From positions 23,252-36,203 of the forward strand of contig QQSG01000118.1 in assembly GCA_003602665.1 (NCBI GenBank): a stretch of DNA of 12,952 bases, given 5' to 3'. The notes beneath the pieces are model-generated. The model was not told the origin of the DNA. It did not search any database and saw only the letters and a list, made by a program, of their open reading frames with translations. Positions 1 through 7,133 of the stretch are shown here, one piece after another. The stretch's first letter is position 1; each line of letters opens with the position of its first letter. A program made the position numbers and the translations under genes. Source of the DNA: Candidatus Poseidoniales archaeon. GTDB taxonomy: Archaea; Thermoplasmatota; Poseidoniia; Poseidoniales; Poseidoniaceae.

Positions 1-2628
1 TTGAATGGGAAGAGTGGTAATGGCCAAGATGGCCTGGATGATTGGGAGTTCACATGGGACACCACTGAGATCGAAGATGGTTCCAGAGACCTTTCAATTC
101 GCATGGTCAACAAATCGGGTTTGTCATCTCCCTCAGCAACAAGGGCGTTTAACATCGATAACATCGCCCCTGCACCCGCACTGAGATTTAATGGTGAGGT
201 TGAGATTTTCGATCAACAATTACCTGCTGAAACAGTATACTCTGGAAGTTTACTCGAACTGAAATTCAACGTTTTTAATGGTGGGGACAAAAATGCCAAC
301 GACATATTTGTTCGTCTTAACGCACCAGGTGAAAATTCTGAAATTTATCCCTCACAAGGACTCATACCGCTTCTAGAAAAGGGGCAATCTGTGGAAGTTA
401 CGCTATGGTGGTTGGCAACAGTTGCTGGTACTCATGAGGTGTCGATCGAACTCGATCCAAACAACGTCCAAGGGGATTTGGATATAGATGATAACGTCTT
501 TTCCTTTACCTATGAAATTCTAGAGAGGCCGTCAGAACCAGTATTGAGATTCTTGCCGGGTTCGGCCACTACACTTCCAAATGTACCGATTGTAAACGAG
601 CCATATGAAGTCAGAGTTCGTGTGGACAATCTCGGAATAGACGATGCTATTTCTTTGGATGTAACCCTTGAGCGAAAGAACTCAGAGATCGGTGGCTGGG
701 AACTTGTTGGCCAAGACACAATCATTGTTATTCCGGGTGCTTCTACTACATCTGGTAATGCAATTGCCAAGTTTACTGACATACATGGCGACAAGGGAGG
801 GGTTCGCTATAAAGCAACGTTATTAGGCGATGGTGTTGATACAAATTACGATACTATCCAATTTACTGTAGCAGTAAGTGATATCCTTTCAGGGGGGACA
901 AGTCCACTTTCATTATCTGATGATGAATATCCTGTTGCATTTGCAGGGATTGGCAAATCTTCCCTCGTGTTTACTGAAACAAAAGGAGAACTCCATGTGC
1001 GATCTCTAAGCAGTGATTTGACGTTGCTTACGGATACATTGGTGGATGCAAATTGGGGAGGTGAACTAACTGTGTTCGAACGAAGTGATGGTCTTGTGCA
1101 CGCAGCTTGGACGAGCAGAGTACAAAATCAGTTGGGTTCATCACTCAACGATGTTGCAATGACTTCTTTCTCTGAAACTGGCCAAATGCTTCCAGTACAC
1201 CATCACCTTACTCCTATAAAACTCTCCGAGGGGCAATATTGGGGTCTTGATCTTTCAGAAGAAGATGGGCTTTATGTCTTGTCAGGATATTACCGTAACA
1301 TCTCAACAGGTGGATCTTGGAGTGATACAACATCTCTTTTTAGCATTCAATCAACAAATCCAGACCTCAAGGAGAATTGGTCATCGCCTGTAAATCACCT
1401 TGTAAACATCGATATTCATCCTAACGATGGTGATCCTTTGAGTAGTATTCTTCTTGATGGTGAGTTACACTTGCTCTATCAAGAAATGAGGGATGATGTA
1501 TCCGGTGAGGATCGTGTTGGTCTCATGTATGCACGTGGAATGCTTGGCGAAACAGACTGGTCATATCAGTTATCGGTTGGCGATTATGCATCCTCTCCGC
1601 AACTAGGTGTCCTCAATGTTGACGGCGATGATATGATCTTTGCTGCTTGGGTTGAGGGTGAAGGCCGAACAGCACAAATTTCTCACACAGCAACAAAAGG
1701 TAACTGGGTCGAAGAAATACATATGGTTCCGGCTCCAGGTTCAACAAGGATTGAATTTTCTCAACATTCTGATTCCATTGATGTAATTTATGATGAAATT
1801 ACAGTCTTTGGAAGTTCAATTCGCTATGGGTTACTTACAGATGATGGTACAAACCCAATCTTTGCCCTCGGAAATGTGATTGCAAATAACGGAGAACTCA
1901 TCGGCTACTCTGCCAATGATAAAGATGGTATTTTGTTTACTGAATCGGAAACTGGTCGTATCTCGATGCAGAAATTCGCACTTAATGAAGAAAGAGAACC
2001 TTCGGAATCGAAATCATTCTTCGAGCAATTGATCGAACCTCTACCAGGTTCAGATGGAACAAAGAAACTCATCTTCTTTGGAATACTCGGAGTAATTTCT
2101 CTCCTTTTCCTAACCGTAGTGGTTACCTTGAGGCGATCTCATAAAGAAGACGACGTCGAAGTTCCGGAATTAGAAGATGCTGATGTAGCAATCATGGTAA
2201 CTGTAGAAGAAGATTCAGGTGATTCGGATGAAGAATTGGTTGCGACACTTTCCCCTTCCCCGACAGAATTTGAAATCGAAATGGAAGAACCTACTCTTCT
2301 TGATACGCTCGAAGCAAAGAATGCTTCTGGCGATGGGAGTGCACGACTTAACAGAAGAATGCAAAGGAAGCATGAGCGTGAAATTGCAGAGATTGTATCA
2401 AAGAACCCTCCATTGCCAATTCCCGTTCCTGGCCAGATCAATCCTCTTCCTTTACCTACGGTTCCTCTTGATGGAGAACCGGTATTACCGGCATTGCCTC
2501 CTTTGCCTGAACTCCCTCCATTACGCAGAGAAGCAACATGCCCATCATGTCAAGCGAACTTTGTAGTTACAGACATGATGCGTTCACAGCTTGAATGCCC
2601 AATCTGCTCCGAAAAATTCAACCTCTAG
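1..2628 (+). CDS. Large single-pass surface protein with CARDB-like domains and an internal zinc ribbon (5' partial)
   Basis: The reading frame is open from the first base, so the N-terminus is probably outside the window; the TTG at base 1 need not be a start. Numbering from base 1, residues 1-54 look like the end of an Ig-like domain (WDTT...DG, then NIDN). Residues about 60-175 and 180-293 look like two CARDB/Ig-type beta domains. Residues about 300-660 hold repeated short beta-strand segments with recurrent Trp, possibly a propeller, but I cannot name the family. A membrane helix spans about 689-711. The cytoplasmic tail has an acidic stretch (712-775), a basic segment near 782-793, a Pro-rich stretch (803-841) and a C-terminal zinc ribbon, C847/C850 and C866/C869. 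There is no other Cys, so the exterior has no disulfides. The likely role is an envelope protein with an intracellular interaction module. The stop lies 9 bases before glmS, suggesting co-transcription. Function is unknown. Confidence 0.85.
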   Translation: MNGKSGNGQDGLDDWEFTWDTTEIEDGSRDLSIRMVNKSGLSSPSATRAFNIDNIAPAPALRFNGEVEIFDQQLPAETVYSGSLLELKFNVFNGGDKNANDIFVRLNAPGENSEIYPSQGLIPLLEKGQSVEVTLWWLATVAGTHEVSIELDPNNVQGDLDIDDNVFSFTYEILERPSEPVLRFLPGSATTLPNVPIVNEPYEVRVRVDNLGIDDAISLDVTLERKNSEIGGWELVGQDTIIVIPGASTTSGNAIAKFTDIHGDKGGVRYKATLLGDGVDTNYDTIQFTVAVSDILSGGTSPLSLSDDEYPVAFAGIGKSSLVFTETKGELHVRSLSSDLTLLTDTLVDANWGGELTVFERSDGLVHAAWTSRVQNQLGSSLNDVAMTSFSETGQMLPVHHHLTPIKLSEGQYWGLDLSEEDGLYVLSGYYRNISTGGSWSDTTSLFSIQSTNPDLKENWSSPVNHLVNIDIHPNDGDPLSSILLDGELHLLYQEMRDDVSGEDRVGLMYARGMLGETDWSYQLSVGDYASSPQLGVLNVDGDDMIFAAWVEGEGRTAQISHTATKGNWVEEIHMVPAPGSTRIEFSQHSDSIDVIYDEITVFGSSIRYGLLTDDGTNPIFALGNVIANNGELIGYSANDKDGILFTESETGRISMQKFALNEEREPSESKSFFEQLIEPLPGSDGTKKLIFFGILGVISLLFLTVVVTLRRSHKEDDVEVPELEDADVAIMVTVEEDSGDSDEELVATLSPSPTEFEIEMEEPTLLDTLEAKNASGDGSARLNRRMQRKHEREIAEIVSKNPPLPIPVPGQINPLPLPTVPLDGEPVLPALPPLPELPPLRREATCPSCQANFVVTDMMRSQLECPICSEKFNL

Positions 2629-2633
2629 GTGAT
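2627..2633 (+). promoter_or_regulatory. Shine-Dalgarno site of glmS overlapping the upstream stop
   Basis: AGGTGAT is complementary to the ATCACCT found at archaeal 16S rRNA 3' ends. It begins inside the TAG stop of the upstream gene and ends 4 bases before the TTG at 2638. It decides the glmS start: the GTG at 2629 is part of the ribosome binding site and is not the initiation codon. The overlap also suggests that translation of the two genes is coupled. Confidence 0.7.
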
Positions 2634-2637
2634 TATT

Positions 2638-4455
2638 TTGTGTGGTATTTTTGGCTATATTGGCGATAAAAATGCTTCACAAGTGCTTGTTCAAGGCCTC
2701 CTAAGACTTGAGTATAGAGGTTACGATTCAAGCGGTATTGTCGTACGGAATGGCTCACTTCAGACGTTCAAAGAGATTGGGAAAATCTCAGACCTTACGT
2801 CAAGTCTTCCTAAGATGAAAGGAACCATTGGCATATCTCACACTCGTTGGGCAACTCACGGTGGTGTGACAAAAGAGAACGCTCACCCGCACACAAGCGA
2901 AGATGGGAAGGTTGCCATCGTCCATAATGGAATTCTACAGAATTCCAACACATTACGTAAACGCCTAATTCGTAAAGGAATAACACTCTCCTCAGAAACT
3001 GATTCAGAGGTATTCTGCCATTTCATTTCTATGGAATTACAGAAAGGTAAGACGCCTATGGAAGCTCTCGCTTCGGTTCTTCGTATTGTTCGAGGCACAT
3101 GGGGTCTCTGTGTTCTCTTCCAAGATTATGATATGATTTTGTGTGCTCGTAATGGGTCACCACTCATCATTGGCCGTTCCTCAGATGAAATGTTCATCTC
3201 AAGTGATCCTCATGCAATTCGAGAACACACAAATGAAATGTTTGCTCTTGATGATGGCCAAATTGCTCGCCTTGATCGTGATGGTTTCGAGATAATGCTT
3301 CCTGAGGGAACGCCGGTTGAGTCAAATCCTCTCGAACTGGACGAGGAATGGGGTGTTAGTGACCTAGGGGAATATCCTCACTTTATGTTAAAAGAAATCC
3401 ATGAGCAATCTCAATCCTTGCAACATTGTATCAGTGGGAGGCTTCGCCATTCTTCTGGCTCAGCGAATCTTGGTGGTTTGGAGATAACACCTCAGGCTCT
3501 TTCATCCATTCCTCACGTTCGACTTATTGGTTGTGGGACGGCATTACATGCTGCACAAATCGGTCAATTACTGATTGAAAAATGGGCTCGTATTCCTGCT
3601 GTTTCTCATGTTGCTAGCGAATTCAATATGAATGACCCTGTGATTAATCCAAAAGCTATGCATTTTGCAATATCACAATCTGGTGAAACTGCGGATACGC
3701 TCTCTGCGGTCAAAGAAATTCAGCGCAAGGGTGCAGATGTTCATGGCGTCATCAATGTCGTCGGTTCCACAATTGCACGGCAATGTGGCAAAGGAGTCTA
3801 CATCCATTCTGGCCCAGAACAATCGGTTGCTTCTACTAAGGCGTTTACCAATATGGTGGGGGCGCTATCGCTTTTTGCACTTAAATTAGGACGTGGTAGA
3901 TTACTTAATCTCTCAGAGGGCAAGAAAATTACAAAGGGATTGAAGGAACTACCAAAGAAAATTGAAGCATATCTTGCGGATCAAGGCCCAATTGCTGAGG
4001 CCGTAGATGCAATCATCGGTGCGAAGAATGTTCTCTTTTTAGGTCGTGGAGTGTCCTCTCCAGTCGCTTCAGAAGGTGCGCTAAAATTAATGGAAATTGC
4101 TTATATTCCTTGTCTGGCTTATCCTGCTGGAGAAATGAAACATGGACCAATCGCATTAATTGAACAGGGTTCTCCAGTTGTAGTTATCGCTCCGAACGAC
4201 GGTGTTCAGGATCGAACTCTCAATGCGATACATGAGTGTAAGGCGAGAGGCGCTCGTATCATCTTAATCCACGAAGAAGGAGATTCAATCTCTGAAATAG
4301 GTGACATCAATATTTCAGTTCCAAAGACACACCCTATGCTTTCTCCACTCATCACTGTCTTACCAACACAACTTATTGCATATCATGCGGCGTTAAAACT
4401 CGGAAATGATGTAGATCGACCTCGCAATCTGGCGAAATCAGTGACCGTTGAATGA
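2638..4455 (+). CDS. glmS: Glutamine--fructose-6-phosphate aminotransferase (isomerizing)
   Basis: GlmS converts fructose-6-phosphate and glutamine to glucosamine-6-phosphate and glutamate in the cytosol, the first step toward UDP-GlcNAc. The TTG start puts Cys second (CGIFGYIG); in this family Met is removed and Cys1 is the glutaminase nucleophile, so the upstream GTG at 2629 is unlikely. Counting Cys as 1, the glutaminase domain shows RLEYRGYDSSGI (22-33), HTRWATHGG (67-75), NAHPH (80-84), HNGI (95-98) and ETD (119-121). A WGVSDLGEYPHFMLKEI linker segment follows (237-253). SIS domain 1 covers about 281-416 with SQSGET at 345-350; SIS domain 2 covers about 456-596 with EGALKLMEI at 478-486 and KHGP at 500-503. 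The protein ends LAKSVTVE, as is typical. At 604 residues the length is normal. One oddity is that the first SIS motif reads CGTA where CGTS is usual. It lies downstream of a surface-protein gene. Confidence 0.97.
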   Translation: MCGIFGYIGDKNASQVLVQGLLRLEYRGYDSSGIVVRNGSLQTFKEIGKISDLTSSLPKMKGTIGISHTRWATHGGVTKENAHPHTSEDGKVAIVHNGILQNSNTLRKRLIRKGITLSSETDSEVFCHFISMELQKGKTPMEALASVLRIVRGTWGLCVLFQDYDMILCARNGSPLIIGRSSDEMFISSDPHAIREHTNEMFALDDGQIARLDRDGFEIMLPEGTPVESNPLELDEEWGVSDLGEYPHFMLKEIHEQSQSLQHCISGRLRHSSGSANLGGLEITPQALSSIPHVRLIGCGTALHAAQIGQLLIEKWARIPAVSHVASEFNMNDPVINPKAMHFAISQSGETADTLSAVKEIQRKGADVHGVINVVGSTIARQCGKGVYIHSGPEQSVASTKAFTNMVGALSLFALKLGRGRLLNLSEGKKITKGLKELPKKIEAYLADQGPIAEAVDAIIGAKNVLFLGRGVSSPVASEGALKLMEIAYIPCLAYPAGEMKHGPIALIEQGSPVVVIAPNDGVQDRTLNAIHECKARGARIILIHEEGDSISEIGDINISVPKTHPMLSPLITVLPTQLIAYHAALKLGNDVDRPRNLAKSVTVE

Positions 4456-5175
4456 TCAAAGGACAGTGAATCGTTGTTCACTTTCTTTCCAATCAAACGG
4501 CTTGTATCCCAAAGCGTGTCGAGTATGGCGCATCTTTACAATTCCAAGTTTACGTTGAACATCATCGCCTTTTCGATCCATAACAAGGTGAATGACTCCA
4601 TCTGAGAGATAGTCCTCTACGCCATATTCTCCGAATTGTTTGTGGTCTTCTCCTGTCATTTCACAGATAAAGAAGGATGTCAATTCAAGTCTTCGAACAG
4701 CCTCAAAGAGCCTAAAGATTTCATCACGAGGGTTTTCCATTTTCGTCAAGGTAAAGAATGCACCAAGAGAATCAAAAACAAGAAGTTCAAAACCAATGGA
4801 TTTGCGATAATTGGTTAATTGTTTGATAAGTTGTCCCATCCAATCAACACGATTGCTCATTCCTTGTTCATCTAATTGAACACGAAGGTCAGATAAATCG
4901 ATAATCGCAATTCGGTTTCTAACGCGAGGGTCATCAACGTTCATGCCCATGTTTGACATGTGAGCGCGTAGAGAATCCTTTCCTTGTTCAAGAGTTACGT
5001 AAATTCCGCTTGTCTCTCCGTAGAGAACTGCATTATAGAGAACAGAAAATGTTACGCTGGATTTCATGGCTCCAGAGGCACCTGCGACAATACAAATGTG
5101 TCCTTTTGGAATTCCTCCTTGCATGTTTTCATCCAATCCTTCAACGTGGGTTGGTATTCGATTCATGGTGTCCAT
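4456..5175 (-). CDS. RecA-superfamily ATPase of the RadA/KaiC-like archaeal type
   Basis: A single-domain KaiC-like ATPase of 239 residues. Such proteins bind and hydrolyse ATP and often act in signalling or regulation in archaea; no specific partner can be read here. From the ATG at 5175: the start of the domain (HVEGLDENMQGGIPKG), a Walker A GASGAMKSS at 32-40, the strand YVTLEQ with Glu63 at the place of the KaiC catalytic Glu, Walker B LLVFDS at 132-137 (Asp135), and a C-terminal strand pattern (IVKMRHTRHALGYKPF) matching KaiC. Met37 stands where the P-loop normally has Gly before Lys38. Starts at TTG 5202 and ATG 5166 are also possible; none has a clear Shine-Dalgarno site. Its stop directly abuts the glmS stop (TGA|TCA), and it diverges from maf. 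The family is sure; the cellular role is unknown. Confidence 0.88.
   Translation of the reverse strand: MDTMNRIPTHVEGLDENMQGGIPKGHICIVAGASGAMKSSVTFSVLYNAVLYGETSGIYVTLEQGKDSLRAHMSNMGMNVDDPRVRNRIAIIDLSDLRVQLDEQGMSNRVDWMGQLIKQLTNYRKSIGFELLVFDSLGAFFTLTKMENPRDEIFRLFEAVRRLELTSFFICEMTGEDHKQFGEYGVEDYLSDGVIHLVMDRKGDDVQRKLGIVKMRHTRHALGYKPFDWKESEQRFTVL
4465..4490 (+). terminator. Possible glmS terminator hairpin inside the convergent gene
   Basis: A perfect 6-bp stem (AGTGAA at 4465-4470, TTCACT at 4477-4482) with a 6-base loop is followed by the pyrimidine tract TTCTTTCC. It starts 9 bases after the glmS stop and lies within the last codons of the opposing ATPase gene. Position and shape suit a terminator, but the stem is short and AT-rich and archaea often terminate at T-runs alone. 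Confidence 0.3.
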
Positions 5176-5270
5176 TGTTGCGCCCCGTCTCAAGGAAAAC
5201 AATCAGCCCTTTGAAACTCACGCTTCAAACGTTTGCAAAATCTGATGAACTGTTCCCGCTTAGCGCCTCT
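5176..5270. promoter_or_regulatory. Divergent intergenic region with a 10-bp palindrome
   Basis: This 95-base gap separates the ATPase start (minus) from the maf start (plus), so it should hold promoters for both. It contains the perfect palindrome CAAACGTTTG at 5226-5235, flanked on the right by AAAATCT. I see no full archaeal TATA box (TTTATATA-like) and no Shine-Dalgarno site before either gene, so either transcript may be leaderless. If the ATPase instead starts at TTG 5202, the gap shrinks to 68 bases. Confidence 0.45.
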
Positions 5271-5840
5271 ATGCAGATTCTTCTAGCGTCAGCATCTACC
5301 CGCCGAGGGCTTATTCTTCAGGAGCGATATTCTCAGGTCGTGCAAAGACCACTTTCAAACGTTGATGAAAGTGTCCCGAGAGGCCCTGTCTCAGAGCAAG
5401 TTAACGAGGTTTCATTGAGAAAATCGAAAGCCGTTTCATTCCCTATCGATGCGGATGTCGTGGTCGTTGCAGATACGTTGGTTGAAGATCCAGATGACGA
5501 GAATACTGCTCTTGGCCAACCAAGAGACCTATCCCATGCTACAAGCATGCTTATTCGCCTACGTGGACGAAGACATAGAGTATGGTCAGCTACATCTGTT
5601 CATGCCTTGGATAAATGGAAGACTTCAGTTGAATGTGCAATAGTTGAGTTTAGTGATTTCTCAGATGATGATTTGATTGAACTCATTGAATCGAATTCCT
5701 GGCAAGGAAAGGCGGGTGGATATGACCTCGCTGGACTAATGGGTAAACACGCTACCTTGGTTGAAGGTTCAGAATCAACAGTTCTTGGATTTACAGAAGA
5801 GTCACTAGATTACCTTGACGAGTTAAGCCAATTATTTTGA
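5271..5840 (+). CDS. maf: Maf-family nucleoside triphosphate pyrophosphatase (divergent)
   Basis: Maf proteins hydrolyse non-canonical or excess nucleoside triphosphates to monophosphate and pyrophosphate, a house-cleaning role in the cytosol. The ATG at 5271 directly precedes the family N-terminus ILLASASTRR (residues 3-12). Other matching segments are the region near K51-K53, VVVADTLVE (64-72) with the metal-site Asp68, the LGQP turn (81-84), the segment from 88 to 110 with LRGRRHRVWSATSV, and GKAGGYDLAG (146-155). The length of 189 residues is normal for the family. Two usually conserved positions differ: the LGKP lysine is Gln83, and the IQG glutamine is Ala154, so substrate choice or activity may be altered. 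The 3' end overlaps the opposing membrane-protein gene by 9 bases. Longer in-frame starts exist upstream but would run antisense into the ATPase gene and add no recognisable domain. Confidence 0.88.
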   Translation: MQILLASASTRRGLILQERYSQVVQRPLSNVDESVPRGPVSEQVNEVSLRKSKAVSFPIDADVVVVADTLVEDPDDENTALGQPRDLSHATSMLIRLRGRRHRVWSATSVHALDKWKTSVECAIVEFSDFSDDDLIELIESNSWQGKAGGYDLAGLMGKHATLVEGSESTVLGFTEESLDYLDELSQLF

Positions 5841-7121
5841 CGAAAATCGATTGTAAAACATCGGGACTCGATGCCAGTTTTGATCAGGGAAGAAAATATG
5901 TCTTGCGAGGAGATACGTAAGGGACAGAATCCCCACCATTTGAGCTACAGCCCAACCAATGAATGGGGCGTAGTTCTTTCCAGTTGTTAGGACATTCTTG
6001 TCGTAGAGAGACCAACATATCAGAACTGCTCCGGCCATGAGCGAAAGGAAAGTAATCCATGGAGTTGATCGATTTGCTAGGGAAATATGTAGGTGGTCTT
6101 CGTGTAGGAATAAGGCAAAACCCCAGACAATGAGGAATCCCGAACTTGCCAAGAGCAACCAATGTGCTGGTTGGATGGATCCAATTCCTTGATGACCAGT
6201 CCAAATAGGTCCAGCGGAGATAACAGCTAGAACAGGAAGTAAGAGGTATCCTCCTAGGACCATCCTTGAATGAGGTTTTGCCAACGATCCGAATGATAGT
6301 TGTAGGATCTTTTTCGGGTTGATAATAAAGAACATCAGTATGAATAACATCGTCAGGGATATGTCGACGAGAGTTTCTTCAACGAGTTCTCTTCCTCGCA
6401 ATGCACTAATGACAATATGTGCAAGAGCAATCAAAAAGAACAAAGCAAATCTGAATTGAAGGGATTTTGGTTCTGTAACTTCCCATCCTAATCGACGGTT
6501 GAAATGTGAGAGTAAACATGTTGCAATTTGCATGCATGAGAAGAGGGCTACTGTAAACGAGACTCCAAGTTCAATCATGCCGTCAATCTCTCTAAAGAAC
6601 CATGATGCGATAACAACGAATCCACAAATAATCAACAGTATGCCTGGTGTGTAGGAGAAGACTCCGACCTCATCAACTTCGTTCTTCGTTCTAAAAACCT
6701 CTATTGCAGGGCTGGCTAGTGAGAGCAATGAAAGGGAAAGAAGAACGATACCTATCCCCGACAATTCGATTAATAAATCCCAGTCCGTGGAGAATACGCC
6801 AACTAAAATGAATAGTTGTCCAAGTACGTTCAGTTGTAAGAAATGACGCATCGTTGTACGTTCGAATGTTCGGATATTGTACACCAACGGGAAAGTGTCG
6901 AAAGCAATCCCTGCCAATACTGCGATCATTGGTCCTAGGGAAAATTGGACTATGAAGATGAAATTTACAGTCCTCAATCGTTCATGATTATCCATTAATC
7001 CATATGGTGTTTTGAATATCAACCATGTTAGCATGATCGCAAATAAAAGAAACATGGCAGCAGAGGCAACAAATAATTCGAGATATGAACCTGCAAATTT
7101 CTCTTTTTGATGCTCACTCAT
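5832..7121 (-). CDS. Polytopic membrane protein with about 12 helices, function unknown
   Basis: I do not recognise the family. The 429-residue protein has about 12 hydrophobic helices, at roughly 14-36, 50-75, 95-112, 117-137, 156-176, 185-205, 222-241, 252-268, 287-303, 320-339, 355-371 and 385-405. Histidines lie in or at the ends of several helices (H93, H206, H235, H320) and cluster at H340/H343/H345 (HEDHLH). A few charged residues sit in short loops. This layout could suit a haem- or metal-linked integral protein such as the NnrS or oxidase-like groups, or a transporter, but no signature motif supports any of these. The gene follows the SepF-like gene by 9 bases and has its own GAGGG ribosome site, so it is probably last in a co-transcribed group. 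Its TAA stop overlaps the maf 3' end by 9 bases. Confidence 0.85.
   Translation of the reverse strand: MSEHQKEKFAGSYLELFVASAAMFLLFAIMLTWLIFKTPYGLMDNHERLRTVNFIFIVQFSLGPMIAVLAGIAFDTFPLVYNIRTFERTTMRHFLQLNVLGQLFILVGVFSTDWDLLIELSGIGIVLLSLSLLSLASPAIEVFRTKNEVDEVGVFSYTPGILLIICGFVVIASWFFREIDGMIELGVSFTVALFSCMQIATCLLSHFNRRLGWEVTEPKSLQFRFALFFLIALAHIVISALRGRELVEETLVDISLTMLFILMFFIINPKKILQLSFGSLAKPHSRMVLGGYLLLPVLAVISAGPIWTGHQGIGSIQPAHWLLLASSGFLIVWGFALFLHEDHLHISLANRSTPWITFLSLMAGAVLICWSLYDKNVLTTGKNYAPFIGWAVAQMVGILSLTYLLARHIFFPDQNWHRVPMFYNRFSSK
5859..5881 (+). terminator. Weak candidate maf terminator
   Basis: CATCG at 5859-5863 and CGATG at 5869-5873 form a 5-bp stem with a 5-base loop, followed by CCAG and a TTTT run at 5878-5881. 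It lies 18 bases after the maf stop, inside the 3' end of the convergent membrane-protein gene. The short stem makes this a low-confidence call. Confidence 0.2.
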
Positions 7122-7127
7122 CTCAAT

Positions 7128-7133
7128 CCCTCA
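7128..7133 (-). promoter_or_regulatory. Shine-Dalgarno site of the membrane-protein gene
   Basis: Read on the minus strand, TGAGGG holds GAGGG at 7132-7128, six bases before the ATG at 7121. It overlaps the TGA stop of the SepF-like gene. This is the same arrangement as at glmS, where the ribosome site also overlaps the upstream stop, and it supports the ATG at 7121. Confidence 0.5.

Noticed and set aside
2629..2631. GTG as the glmS start
   Set aside because: It would bury the catalytic Cys at position 5 and it is part of the AGGTGAT ribosome binding site.
4953..5270. An in-frame upstream extension of maf reaching back to 4953
   Set aside because: It runs antisense through the ATPase gene, codes for no recognisable domain, and the Maf family N-terminus begins exactly at the ATG at 5271.
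5350..5371. Imperfect inverted repeat ACTTTC...GAAAGT within maf
   Set aside because: It lies inside coding sequence with a long loop and no partner structure; it is probably chance.
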